Origin: Devosia pacifica | GTDB lineage: Bacteria > Pseudomonadota > Alphaproteobacteria > Rhizobiales > Devosiaceae | Length of the DNA: 64,000 bases | Direction: 5' to 3' | Assembly (NCBI RefSeq): GCF_014652635.1 | Contig: NZ_BMZE01000002.1 | Coordinates: forward strand, 1,078,680 to 1,142,679 | Shown: piece by piece, positions 23,947 to 32,293 of the stretch | Layout: every line of letters begins with the position of its first letter | How positions within the stretch are numbered: the first letter of the stretch is position 1 | Notes under the pieces: generated by a model | Databases searched by the model: none | Told to the model about the DNA's origin: nothing | The model's input: the letters and a program-made list of their open reading frames with translations, nothing else | Made by a program: the position numbers and the translations under genes

Positions 23947-24717
23947 ATGCGCAAGTCTGTTGCGGCAATCATGGTGGCCGGCGCCGCCGTTTTCGCAGGC
24001 CCGGCATTCGCCGCCGACCTGCCATCGTATCCGCCTATCATCGAAGTTCCCGAACTGCCGCCCGTCGACAAGGATCTTGGCGGCGCTTTCTACCTGCGCG
24101 GCAGCGCTGCGTGGAACATCCACTGGACCAAGGACGTCGATGCCTATGACTGCGTCTGCGACGAAGTAAGCTTCCCGGTCGAGGATTGGGGATATGGCTA
24201 CAGCTTCGGTGGTGGTTTCGGTTACGAGACCGGTACCGGCCTGCGCTTCGACGCCACTGTCGATTATCTGCAGAACGAGGGCAGCTCGATCACCAAGACC
24301 GGCTTCGGTGCTGGGGTTGATGGCGATTACAGCCTGAAGCTGCGCAGCACTATCGCGCTGGCCAACGTGTACTATGATTTCTCGCTGGGCGACGGCTTTG
24401 GCGGCTACGGCCACCACAAGGGCTACTCCGCCGGCGGCGGCGCGTTCGCCTATGTCGGTGCGGGCGCTGGTGTGGCGTTCAACAAGGTTTCGGTCGATGG
24501 CCCTGCCGGCAACCCGATCCCTGGCGGCGACAATGTCAGCCTGGCTGCGGCGGGCATGGTCGGTGTCGGCTACGATTTCGGCGCCTTCACCACGGATGTC
24601 GGCTATCGCGGCCTTTATATCTCCGAGGTCACCAACGATCAGCCGGCTCCGGCGGGCTTTTCCTCGGACAACAATTTCGTGCACGAAGTGCGCGGCACGG
24701 TGCGTTACAAGTTCTAG
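23947..24717 (+). CDS. Outer-membrane beta-barrel protein (Omp25/RopB type)
   Basis: The 256-residue protein has signal peptide MRKSVAAIMVAGAAVFAGPAFAA and alternating beta-strands such as YSFGGGFGYETGTGLRFDATVDY, ending in VRGTVRYKF with the C-terminal Phe needed for BamA assembly. It resembles the small eight-stranded barrels abundant in Hyphomicrobiales outer membranes. The CtrA box upstream suggests cell-cycle-timed expression. A terminator follows. Confidence 0.88.
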   Translation: MRKSVAAIMVAGAAVFAGPAFAADLPSYPPIIEVPELPPVDKDLGGAFYLRGSAAWNIHWTKDVDAYDCVCDEVSFPVEDWGYGYSFGGGFGYETGTGLRFDATVDYLQNEGSSITKTGFGAGVDGDYSLKLRSTIALANVYYDFSLGDGFGGYGHHKGYSAGGGAFAYVGAGAGVAFNKVSVDGPAGNPIPGGDNVSLAAAGMVGVGYDFGAFTTDVGYRGLYISEVTNDQPAPAGFSSDNNFVHEVRGTVRYKF

Positions 24718-24744
24718 CACCCGCACACATCGCAGTTTTTGGAG

Positions 24745-24772
24745 CGGCGCCAATCGGCGCCGTTTCTCTTTT
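24745..24772 (+). terminator. Rho-independent terminator of the OMP gene
   Basis: CGGCGCC (24745-24751) pairs with GGCGCCG (24756-24762) around AATC, followed by TTTCTCTTTT. Confidence 0.85.
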
Positions 24773-24819
24773 GTGGCGCGTGCCGCTAGAGTGCAGGCGA
24801 TTCATGAAGGGGAAGAGGC

Positions 24820-25794
24820 ATGAAGGCACTGATCATTGGCGCTGCGGGCATGGTGGGACGCAAGCTGACCGAGCGTCTCGCAAACCAGCCTGTGCTCGCC
24901 GGGCAAGCGCTCGATGCGCTGATGCTCGTCGATGTGATCGAGCCGCAGGCGCCGCAAGGTGCCGATTTCGCGGTCGAGACCCGCGCGCTAGACCTGTCGG
25001 AACCCGAGGCGGCGACAGCGCTGCTCGAGGAGCGGCCGGACATCATCTTTCACCTGGCGGCAATTGTGTCGGGCGAGTCGGAAGCGGATTTCGAGAAAGG
25101 CTACCGCATCAATCTCGATGGTACCCGCTATCTGTTCGAGGCGATCCGGCAGGCGCATGGTGCGGACGGCTACTGCCCGCGCGTTGTCTTCACCTCCTCG
25201 ATTGCGGTGTTTGGCACACCGTTCCCCGAAGCCATAGGCGATGAGTTTCTCAACGCGCCGCTTACCAGTTACGGCACGCAAAAGGCGATCGGCGAGCTGT
25301 TGCTGGCCGATTATTCGCGCCGTGGTTTTTTCGATGGTATTGGCATCAGGCTGCCGACCATTGCGATCAGGCCCGGTGCGCCAAACAAGGCGGCATCCGG
25401 CTTCTTTTCAAGCATCATCCGCGAGCCGCTGGCCGGGCAGGAGGCAATCCTGCCAGTCGAGGAGAGCGTGCGGCACTGGTTTGCCAGCCCGCGCGCTGCA
25501 GTTGGCTTTTTGCTGCACGCGGCCGAGGTCGATACCACAAGCCTCGGCGCACGCCGCAGCCTCAGCATGCCGGGCGTTTCCGTGACCATTGCCGAAGAAA
25601 TCGAGGCGCTGCGCCGCGCAGCCGGTGATAAAGCCGTTGCCCTGATCCGGCGCGAGCCTGATCCAACCATCATGAAGATCGTCGCTGGCTGGCCGCAGAA
25701 CTTCGACCCACAGCGTGCGATTGGCCTCGGGTTTACGGCCGACCGGGATTTTGACGAGATCGTGCGCATCCATATCGAGGATGAGCTGTCCTGA
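24820..25794 (+). CDS. denD: NAD-dependent epimerase/dehydratase, D-erythronate dehydrogenase-like
   Basis: This 324-residue extended SDR starts MKALIIGAAGMVGRKL, has the catalytic YGTQKAIGE (Tyr-x3-Lys), the preceding SSIAVFG, and the RPGAPNKAASGFFSSIIREPLAGQ region typical of DenD. DenD oxidises D-erythronate at C2 to 2-oxo-tetronate. The usual partners OtnK/OtnC are absent here, so a different aldonate is possible. GGAAGAGG precedes the start. Confidence 0.83.
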   Translation: MKALIIGAAGMVGRKLTERLANQPVLAGQALDALMLVDVIEPQAPQGADFAVETRALDLSEPEAATALLEERPDIIFHLAAIVSGESEADFEKGYRINLDGTRYLFEAIRQAHGADGYCPRVVFTSSIAVFGTPFPEAIGDEFLNAPLTSYGTQKAIGELLLADYSRRGFFDGIGIRLPTIAIRPGAPNKAASGFFSSIIREPLAGQEAILPVEESVRHWFASPRAAVGFLLHAAEVDTTSLGARRSLSMPGVSVTIAEEIEALRRAAGDKAVALIRREPDPTIMKIVAGWPQNFDPQRAIGLGFTADRDFDEIVRIHIEDELS

Positions 25795-25798
25795 TCCG

Positions 25799-26413
25799 TC
25801 AGCCGATGGACGGACGCAGCATTTCGAAGGTCTCGGTCACCTCCGCGTAGTCGCCGCGATAGCCACAGCGGGCGATGGTGCCGGCTTTTGCGATGTCGAA
25901 GCGCCCGTCTATCAGCGCCGTTTCGGCGATATGGACGTAAACCACCTGGCCGAGCACCAGATGGGCCTCGAGGCCGTTGCCATCGAGATCGCTCAGGCGG
26001 TGAATGGCGGTAACCTTGCATTCGAGCGCGGCGAGCGCATTGGCAACGCGCGGCGCCGGAATGGCGCTGCAAGGCGTCTTTTCGAGTCCGGCCGCCTCGA
26101 ACTCATCAACTTCGGCCGGATAGGCGCCGGATGTCTGGTTGACGGCCTCGGCCATGGCGCGCGTTGCGAGATTGAAGCAGAACACGCCAGTCGCCTCGAT
26201 ATTGGCGAGGCTGTGCTTTCGCCCCTCGCTCGAAAAGCCGATGATCGGCGGGCTGCTGACGAAGGCGTTGAAAAAGCTGTAGGGCGCCAGATTGGCCACG
26301 CCCTCGCTGTCCGTTGACGAGATCCAGCCGATCGGGCGCGGGGCGACGATGGCCTTGAACGGATCATGCGGCAGGCCGTGCCCCTCTGCCGGGTCGTAGC
26401 TGTGAAATTGCAT
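25799..26413 (-). CDS. Flavin reductase-like FMN-binding protein
   Basis: The 204-residue split-barrel protein contains VAPRPIGWISSTDSEGVANLAPYSFFNAF, the FMN-binding loop of the flavin-reductase-like family, and GFSSEGRKHSLANIEATGVFCFNL. It probably reduces free flavin or acts on an aromatic or sugar-derived substrate with a partner. Its ATG shares a base with the stop of the GH43-like gene (TGATG), so it is translationally coupled and under the same GntR operator. Confidence 0.87.
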   Translation of the reverse strand: MQFHSYDPAEGHGLPHDPFKAIVAPRPIGWISSTDSEGVANLAPYSFFNAFVSSPPIIGFSSEGRKHSLANIEATGVFCFNLATRAMAEAVNQTSGAYPAEVDEFEAAGLEKTPCSAIPAPRVANALAALECKVTAIHRLSDLDGNGLEAHLVLGQVVYVHIAETALIDGRFDIAKAGTIARCGYRGDYAEVTETFEMLRPSIG

Positions 26414-27366
26414 CAGATCTGTTCGTATCCAGTCTCGAGGGCCGGGGCGTCGATATCGCGTTCGGCAACGAGATTGTCGTCGACCACAGTCAATCGCGCG
26501 ACATGAATGCTTGTGGCCCGCGCCTCGGGCGTTTCCGGCGCCTTGTCTTCGGCCTCGTTCCAGCGCGGATGCGTGAAATAGTAGAGCGCCGCCCAGTCCC
26601 CCTGGGTCACTACATCGGCGTGACGCGCAAATCGCAGATCGTCTTCATGGGCGCCGGGCGCGCCGAGAATGACGCCCTGGCGCGTCCAGTTCTGTGCATC
26701 GCTGGACCGGTAGACCGCCTGGCCGTGCCATTCGTCGGTGATCATCCAGATCCAGCCGCCGAGCTTGAAAACGTTCGGTCCTTCATGCGGCGGCGCATCG
26801 GGGCTTCCCGCAATCACCATGCCTTCAGCCTGCCAATCATAGAGATTTTCGCTAGTGGCCGAATAGGTGCCGGAGCCGCGTGTCTCATCCTTGTACCACA
26901 GCCTGTAAAGGCCATCCGGACACAGAGCCACGGCAGCATCGATGGCGTTCGTTGTCGGTAGCGGAAGGGCACTGCGCCGTGTCCAGCTCGTCAGGTCAGG
27001 GCTGGTGAAATGGACGATATCGCGCGCGACCCCGGTGAAGCCGGTGGGCGTGCCCGGCATATAGGTCAGATACATATGGTATTCGCCGCGCCCCCAGATG
27101 ACTTCCGGCGCCCAATGCGTGTTGAGGCCCTTATCCGCCGGCGCATCGAGCCCCTCGACCGTTCCGCGATAGTCAAAGCTCTGCCCGCCATCCACGGAGA
27201 CCGCCAGCCCGATCGGGCTGCCATGGATCCATGACTGGTCTGCGTCGGCCAGATGCGCCCGGCGATTGGTGTAGAACATCCACCATTCATCGGTGCCATT
27301 GCGGTTGATGACTGTCGGATCCGCGGCGCCGTCAAATTCCGGGTCGCGATAAATCGGTGCGGACAT
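26413..27366 (-). CDS. GH43-like five-bladed propeller glycosidase
   Basis: The 317-residue protein begins with [29 protein letters not shown], which carries the first-blade Asp (ADPT) of family 43/32-type glycosidases. HWAPEVIWGRGEYHMYLTY and GPNVFKLGGWIWMITDEWHG follow with possible catalytic acids. There is no signal peptide, so it acts on imported oligosaccharides or is a glycan phosphorylase relative. AAGGA precedes MSAPIYRD, and an operator lies 30 bp upstream of the start. Substrate unknown. A degraded copy of its 5' end lies at 29300-29385. Confidence 0.8.
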   Translation of the reverse strand: MSAPIYRDPEFDGAADPTVINRNGTDEWWMFYTNRRAHLADADQSWIHGSPIGLAVSVDGGQSFDYRGTVEGLDAPADKGLNTHWAPEVIWGRGEYHMYLTYMPGTPTGFTGVARDIVHFTSPDLTSWTRRSALPLPTTNAIDAAVALCPDGLYRLWYKDETRGSGTYSATSENLYDWQAEGMVIAGSPDAPPHEGPNVFKLGGWIWMITDEWHGQAVYRSSDAQNWTRQGVILGAPGAHEDDLRFARHADVVTQGDWAALYYFTHPRWNEAEDKAPETPEARATSIHVARLTVVDDNLVAERDIDAPALETGYEQI

Positions 27367-27395
27367 GTCCGTTCCTTGTCGAGCGTTTTGGTCGA

Positions 27396-27407
27396 CTGAC
27401 ATGTTAG
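27396..27407. promoter_or_regulatory. GntR operator, copy 4 (GH43/flavin reductase)
   Basis: CTGACATGTTAG, the mirror-image one-base variant of the palindrome, is 30 bp upstream of the GH43 start. Confidence 0.7.
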
Positions 27408-27519
27408 CGCGGGAGCGTGAGCAAACAAGAGCGCCGTTGGAGCGCAAGCCGGTTGAGCAGCTTTCAGTCTGCTATTCAAACTGCGCAGACGAGCCGATAT
27501 CGCACACCGAGTGCTTTGC

Positions 27520-27556
27520 TTTCCTGACCGATTGTTTCCAGCAATCGGTCAGGAAA
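27520..27556. repeat. Perfect 15-bp inverted repeat
   Basis: TTTCCTGACCGATTG (27520-27534) pairs with CAATCGGTCAGGAAA (27542-27556) around a 7-nt loop. It lies between the GH43 promoter and the catalase terminator. It could be a terminator, with T-rich and A-rich base pairs at its foot, or a protein-binding site. Confidence 0.6.
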
Positions 27557-27585
27557 AGCAGGTCGTCGGCAGTCGATAATTTGCA

Positions 27586-27612
27586 TTATGGCGCGCCGCG
27601 TGCGCGCCATAA
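27586..27612 (-). terminator. Probable catalase terminator hairpin
   Basis: TTATGGCGCGC (27586-27596) pairs with GCGCGCCATAA (27602-27612). The hairpin is 22 bases after the catalase stop. There is no clean T-run on the minus strand, so termination may rely on the hairpin alone or on the next one at 27520. Confidence 0.5.
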
Positions 27613-27633
27613 AAGAACTTGAACAGGCTTCAG

Positions 27634-29238
27634 CTATTTGCCGGGCGGGACGTCTCGCTCGTCCTCGATGGCATTCTTTTGGCCTTCACCCTTGGCGATT
27701 GCCGCCGTAGCGGGAATGCCATGGTAGCCGGAAATAGACTCGGCGCTCGCCATACCCGGAGCCTTGGATTCGCCACCGAGCATCTCGCGGGTGGCCTTCT
27801 CGATGCGATCGCCGATGGCTTTGTCGACATTGCGCCAATAGGCAAACGCGCGCTTGAGGATCGGCTCGCTCACCCCTTTGGCAAGGTGCCCGGCGACGTT
27901 GTCCACGAAACGGTCACGCTGAGCATCGTCCATGACCTCACGCACCAGCGCGCCGGGCTGGCTCCAGTCGTCGTCGTTTTCACGCAATGTATAGGCCGAG
28001 CGGACCATTTCGCCATCGGCCATCCAGGTGGCTTCGCCACCGACTTCCGGCTGTGCGCCTGGGCCGCCATAGGAATTGGGGGCATAGACCGGATCGACAG
28101 CGTTGACTGTCCGGCCCTGTCCCGCGCGCGAATAGGAATGCACTTCCGCGGCCTTGGCCTGATTGACGGGGATCTGCTTGTAGTTGACGCCGAGACGGGC
28201 GCGGTGGGCGTCCGCATAGGAAAAGCCGCGCGCCAGAAGCATCTTGTCAGGGCTAAGGCCGATTCCCGGCACCATATTGTTAGGCTCGAATGCCAGCTGC
28301 TCGATCTGTGTGTCCCAATCCATCGGATTGGTATCGAGCGTCAGCTTGCCGACCTCGATCAACGGATAATCCTCATGCGGCCAGGTCTTGGTGAGGTCGA
28401 ACGGGTTGATCCGATAGGTCTTGGCATCTTCGAACGGCATCACCTGGAACTTCAGCGTCCAGGTCGGGAATTCGCCTTTGGCGATGTGATCAAACAGATC
28501 GCGACGGTGATAATCACCGTCCTGCCCGGCCATGTTGTCTGCCTGCTCTTGTGTCAGGTGCGCGTTGCCGTCACCGAGATCGCTGTGGAAGTGCCACTTC
28601 ACCCAGAACTTCTCGCCCGCCTCGTTGATGAGCATGTAGGTGTGGCTGCCATAGCCGTTCATTTCGCGCCAGTTCTTGGGCACGCCGCGATCGCCCATCA
28701 GATAAGTAACCTGGTGCGCGCTTTCGGGGCTGAGAGTCCAGAAGTCCCACTGCATGTCATGGTCGCGCAGGCCATTATCGGCGCGGCGTTTCTGACTGCG
28801 GATGAAGTGCTGGAACTTCATCGGATCACGGATGAAGAAGATCGGCGTGTTGTTGCCGACCATGTCGAAATTGCCATCTTCCGTATAGAACTTCACCGAA
28901 AACCCGCGTGGATCCCGCCAGGTGTCGGGGCTGCCGCGCTCGCCCGCAACAGTGGAGAAGCGTACGGCCGTTTCCACTTTCGATCCGGGTTGCAGGAAAT
29001 TCGCCTTGGTATACTTGCTGACGTCCGCAGTGACCTCAAACCGGCCGAATGCTCCGCTTCCCTTGGCGTGCGGCTGCCTTTCGGGAATCCGTTCACGATT
29101 GAAGTTCGCCATCTGCTCGATCAGGTAATGATCGTTGAGCACGATGGGACCATTTGGCCCTATGGACAGTGAATGCTCGTCGCTTTGGGCCGGAATGCCT
29201 GCATCGGTGGTGGTTCTGGGGAAAGTCTTGTCAGCCAT
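27634..29238 (-). CDS. katA: Monofunctional haem catalase
   Basis: The 534-residue protein decomposes H2O2. It has the distal His in [12 protein letters not shown], the distal Asn in NTPIFFIRD, the signature [25 protein letters not shown] (read in parts) and the proximal haem Tyr in [17 protein letters not shown]. The C-terminal catalase-related tail is present. It is somewhat longer than clade-3 enzymes (about 480). AAGGG precedes [10 protein letters not shown] at 29238. There is no signal peptide, so it is cytoplasmic. Expression in oxidative stress is expected; no OxyR site was identified. Confidence 0.96.
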   Translation of the reverse strand: MADKTFPRTTTDAGIPAQSDEHSLSIGPNGPIVLNDHYLIEQMANFNRERIPERQPHAKGSGAFGRFEVTADVSKYTKANFLQPGSKVETAVRFSTVAGERGSPDTWRDPRGFSVKFYTEDGNFDMVGNNTPIFFIRDPMKFQHFIRSQKRRADNGLRDHDMQWDFWTLSPESAHQVTYLMGDRGVPKNWREMNGYGSHTYMLINEAGEKFWVKWHFHSDLGDGNAHLTQEQADNMAGQDGDYHRRDLFDHIAKGEFPTWTLKFQVMPFEDAKTYRINPFDLTKTWPHEDYPLIEVGKLTLDTNPMDWDTQIEQLAFEPNNMVPGIGLSPDKMLLARGFSYADAHRARLGVNYKQIPVNQAKAAEVHSYSRAGQGRTVNAVDPVYAPNSYGGPGAQPEVGGEATWMADGEMVRSAYTLRENDDDWSQPGALVREVMDDAQRDRFVDNVAGHLAKGVSEPILKRAFAYWRNVDKAIGDRIEKATREMLGGESKAPGMASAESISGYHGIPATAAIAKGEGQKNAIEDERDVPPGK

Positions 29239-29299
29239 TGGGGTGCCCTTGTAATGCGCGCTTGAGGGAGAGCATGGCAAACGGAAGGCGAAGCGGCAA

Positions 29300-29385
29300 G
29301 TTCCGTTCCGATGACTTCCGTCGGCCATTGATCGGTGCCATCGCGGTTGATGACTGTAGGATCAGCTGGGTCGTCCGAACTGGGG
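29300..29385 (-). pseudogene. Degraded 5' fragment of a GH43-like gene
   Basis: On the minus strand one frame reads [20 protein letters not shown], matching the N-terminus of the GH43-like protein encoded at 26413-27366 ([16 protein letters not shown]). At DNA level 29325-29365 matches 27283-27323 at 37 of 41 positions. The frame then breaks. It is a remnant of a second copy of that gene, next to the catalase promoter. Confidence 0.65.
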
Positions 29386-29474
29386 TGGATACGGAATAGC
29401 CGCTCATGTTGCCTCGTGGCGCAGAAGCAAACCCCAGCGGCCTGCGAGGCAAAACCGCTCGGAGGGAAGTTATT

Positions 29475-30401
29475 TTGGATGCATTAACTGCCAACCGAGC
29501 CATCGCACCACTTGAGTTGGGCAAAATCTCAGCAGTCATACCGCTGGCTGGCGGCAGTGCGGACGTGTTCAGGCTCGACCTCGATACAGACATTGCGCTC
29601 GTCTTGAAAGTTTACCAAGACGACGAAACCAAGATCGTCGGCAGCGACAGTTACGCCACTGCGCGTGCACATGCCATCGGTCTCCCCGTGACCCGATACC
29701 TGCTGGTCGACTATTCCCGGACCCGTCTGCCATTTCGGTATGTGATCACCAACTTCCTGCCTGGCCAAGCCGCCGGAAGCCTGCGAAACCATCGCGACAT
29801 CGCCAGCCTTTATAAGCAAATGGGAAACCTACTGAGGTCTGTGCACACCATAGGCATGCCGGCCTACGGTCGTTTCGACGCAGACGGAATTGCTGACCCG
29901 GTCAGCACCAACGCTGTATTCGTTCGCAATCGGCTCGATAGCGCGTTGAGCCGATTTATGGACTATGGCGCGGATCCAGAGCTTGCATCGCGTCTGCGCG
30001 ACATTGCCGAATCCGATTTCGATGCCGTCGTTCCGCATAGCCGCGGCGCAGTCCTGGCACACGATGACCTGCATCCCAACAACGTCCTGGTCACCGAGAC
30101 CGATGGTCTGCTCCACCTCAGCGGCCTGATTGACTTCGGCAATGCTCACGCAGCCGATGCCATATCCGACTTAGCCAAATGCCTGTTCTGTTCGGAGCAC
30201 GACGCTCCCGGCAGCGCACCATATATCTTGGAGGGCTACGGCCCGATGGATCACCCCACCCCCTCGCGCGCCTTGGCCCTCTACACTTTGCTGCATCGCC
30301 TCACGATGTGGTCCTGGCTGCGCCGCGTCGGTGTGCTCCCGACGCCGGACGCGCCCATCGACATTATGGACGACCTCAAACGCACAGCCAGAGCGGGCTA
30401 A
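29475..30401 (+). CDS. Aminoglycoside-phosphotransferase-fold kinase
   Basis: The 308-residue protein has the kinase-like fold: a glycine-rich loop PLAGGSADVFRLDL, Lys in ALVLKVYQ, the Brenner motif VLAHDDLHPNNVLVTE with catalytic Asp, and LSGLIDFGNAHAADAISDLAK with the metal-binding Asp. Family members phosphorylate antibiotics, choline, homoserine or sugars; the target here is unknown. TTG at 29475 is preferred because GGAGGG lies eight bases before it; an ATG at 29406 would extend the protein by 23 residues. The stop is directly followed by the next ATG (TAAATG). Confidence 0.85.
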   Translation: MDALTANRAIAPLELGKISAVIPLAGGSADVFRLDLDTDIALVLKVYQDDETKIVGSDSYATARAHAIGLPVTRYLLVDYSRTRLPFRYVITNFLPGQAAGSLRNHRDIASLYKQMGNLLRSVHTIGMPAYGRFDADGIADPVSTNAVFVRNRLDSALSRFMDYGADPELASRLRDIAESDFDAVVPHSRGAVLAHDDLHPNNVLVTETDGLLHLSGLIDFGNAHAADAISDLAKCLFCSEHDAPGSAPYILEGYGPMDHPTPSRALALYTLLHRLTMWSWLRRVGVLPTPDAPIDIMDDLKRTARAG

Positions 30402-30764
30402 ATGACACCTGACATCGCAATGACATACGACACAACACTTGGTGCTGTGATCGTCCGCTTTCCGGACACGGTGACGGAAGAGCAAATGCGCCGGTGGGTA
30501 GCGGCGCTCCCGGGTGATCTAGCGGTATTAGAAGGAAATTCTTCAAGCATTCTTCTCGACACAAACCGCCACCAATTTGAAAACATGGAATGTCTCAGGC
30601 TCCTGCGCTGCGCGCTTGAGAGCGATCAGGTTCGAAAGGCGATAAGAAGGGTGGCGTTTGTCCAGCCCGAGTCGTTCAGGCTTCCCGCTGTGGTCAGCGC
30701 TGAGGAAGCCTACTTCTCTACCTTTCAAGACGCATATACTGCTCTCAAAAACGATGAATGGTAA
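30402..30764 (+). CDS. Conserved hypothetical protein coupled to the APH-fold kinase
   Basis: The 120-residue protein starts on the base after the kinase stop, so translation is surely coupled. It shows strand-helix alternation (GAVIVRFPDTVTEEQMRRWV, SSSILLDTNRHQFENMECLRLLRCALE, IRRVAFVQPESFRL) like a STAS/SpoIIAA-type fold, but I cannot assign the family. No signal or membrane segment. Likely partner or regulator of the kinase. Confidence 0.72.
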   Translation: MTPDIAMTYDTTLGAVIVRFPDTVTEEQMRRWVAALPGDLAVLEGNSSSILLDTNRHQFENMECLRLLRCALESDQVRKAIRRVAFVQPESFRLPAVVSAEEAYFSTFQDAYTALKNDEW

Positions 30765-30934
30765 TTCGCGGCTCAAACCCGCGAGCAGGACCTTGCCGGG
30801 CGGCACCGAGTGGATACGCGAGCGACAAGAGCAGGAAGCCGCAGAGCGCTAATCTGCTGCGGTGGGTACCGGCCCCAAGGCGCCTATGCATGCGGCGCAG
30901 CGCTTCACCACAACTCTACTCGCCTATTGCGCTT

Positions 30935-31008
30935 TTGAAGTGCCTCGGATACACCCGCCGGCAGGACACCTCTCCCTAACGAGAGGCATCGACCTGGGAG
31001 GGTCGCAC
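30935..31008 (+). ncRNA. serC leader RNA motif
   Basis: The 5' leader of serC contains CACCCGCCGGCAGGACA followed by the hairpin CCTCTC (30969-30974) / GAGAGG (30981-30986), then CATCGACCTGGGAGGG with the SD. This order and position match the alphaproteobacterial serC element (Rfam serC family), a leader thought to control serC-serA. Recognition is from memory of the motif, not from a covariance search. Confidence 0.55.
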
Positions 31009-32193
31009 ATGACAGAGATCTACGCTGCGCCGGCAGAATTTCCGGCCAATCCCAATTTTTCGTCGGGCCCCTGTGCCAAGCGTCCGGGCTGGACGGTTGA
31101 GGCGCTGGCCAATGCGCTTGTCGGGCGGTCGCACCGTTCGAAGCCGGCCAAGGAGCGGATCCAGCGGGCGCTGGACCTGACGCGCGAACTGCTCGCCGTC
31201 CCCGAAGATTACCTCATCGGCATTGTTCCCGCGTCCGATACCGGCGCGGTCGAGATGTTCCTGTGGTCGGCTCTTGGCGCGCGTGGCGTCGATATGCTGG
31301 CCTGGGAAAGCTTCGGCGAAGGCTGGGTGACGGATGTCGAAAAGCAGCTCAAGCTCGAAGATGTGCGCGTTCTCAAGGCGCCTTACGGCGAACTGCCCAA
31401 TCTGGCAGAGGTCGATTTCTCGCGCGATGTGGTCTTTACCTGGAACGGCACCACATCGGGTGTGCGCGTGCCGAATGCCGACTGGATTCCGGCTGACCGC
31501 GAGGGGCTGACGATCTGCGATGCGACCTCCGCCGCATTCGCTCAGAAGCTCGATTTCCCCAAGCTCGATGTCGTGACCTTCTCCTGGCAGAAGGCGCTGG
31601 GCGGCGAGGCTGCGCACGGCGTGCTGATCCTGTCGCCGCGTGCCGTCGAGCGGCTCGAAAGCTTCAAGCCTGACCGGCCATTGCCGAAGATCTTCCGCAT
31701 GACCAAGGGCGGCAAGCTCAACACGACGATTTTCGAAGGCGCCACCATCAACACGGTTTCGATGCTGTGCATCGAAGACGCGATCGATGCAATGGAGTGG
31801 GGCCAGGAGATCGGCGGGCTCGAAGCCATGCAGGCGCGTGCCGATGCCAACTACAAGGTTGTGGCGGACTGGGTGGAGAAGACCGATTGGGTCGATTTTC
31901 TCGCGAAGGATCCGGCGACGCGCTCGAACACATCGGTCTGCCTCGTCATCTCCGATCCGCAGATTACCGCGCTCGATGAGAAGAAGCAGGGCGAGGTGGC
32001 CAAGGCGATCGTCCGCCGGCTCGATAATGCCGGGGTCGCCTATGACATCGGCGCTTATCGCGATGCCCCCTCGGGGCTGCGCATCTGGTGCGGTTCGACG
32101 GTCGAAGCGTCGGATCTCTCAGCGCTGATGCCGTGGCTGGACCATGCCTTTGCAGTCGAGAAGTCGGCGATACTCGATACCCCTTCAGAATAG
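31009..32193 (+). CDS. serC: Phosphoserine aminotransferase
   Basis: The 394-residue PLP enzyme converts 3-phosphohydroxypyruvate and glutamate to phosphoserine in serine (and pyridoxine) synthesis. It has the start [28 protein letters not shown], and the PLP-lysine region [28 protein letters not shown], read in parts. This is the long alphaproteobacterial SerC type. GGGAGGG precedes the ATG. It is followed by serA after 100 bases, so both are expressed from the serC leader. Confidence 0.97.
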   Translation: MTEIYAAPAEFPANPNFSSGPCAKRPGWTVEALANALVGRSHRSKPAKERIQRALDLTRELLAVPEDYLIGIVPASDTGAVEMFLWSALGARGVDMLAWESFGEGWVTDVEKQLKLEDVRVLKAPYGELPNLAEVDFSRDVVFTWNGTTSGVRVPNADWIPADREGLTICDATSAAFAQKLDFPKLDVVTFSWQKALGGEAAHGVLILSPRAVERLESFKPDRPLPKIFRMTKGGKLNTTIFEGATINTVSMLCIEDAIDAMEWGQEIGGLEAMQARADANYKVVADWVEKTDWVDFLAKDPATRSNTSVCLVISDPQITALDEKKQGEVAKAIVRRLDNAGVAYDIGAYRDAPSGLRIWCGSTVEASDLSALMPWLDHAFAVEKSAILDTPSE

Positions 32194-32293
32194 ACCCAGT
32201 TGAGTGCGGTTCTTGCCCGGCCAGAGCTTCGGCTCGCCGGCGGCCGCGTGATGACGCGCGTCCCAGCGCAGGCAAATTCCCAGGAAAATTCCC

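Noticed and set aside
27619-29172. 517-residue plus-strand open frame over catalase
   Set aside because: It is antisense to katA in full; katA has complete family motifs, and the antisense product shows no family features. Long antisense frames are expected in GC-rich DNA.
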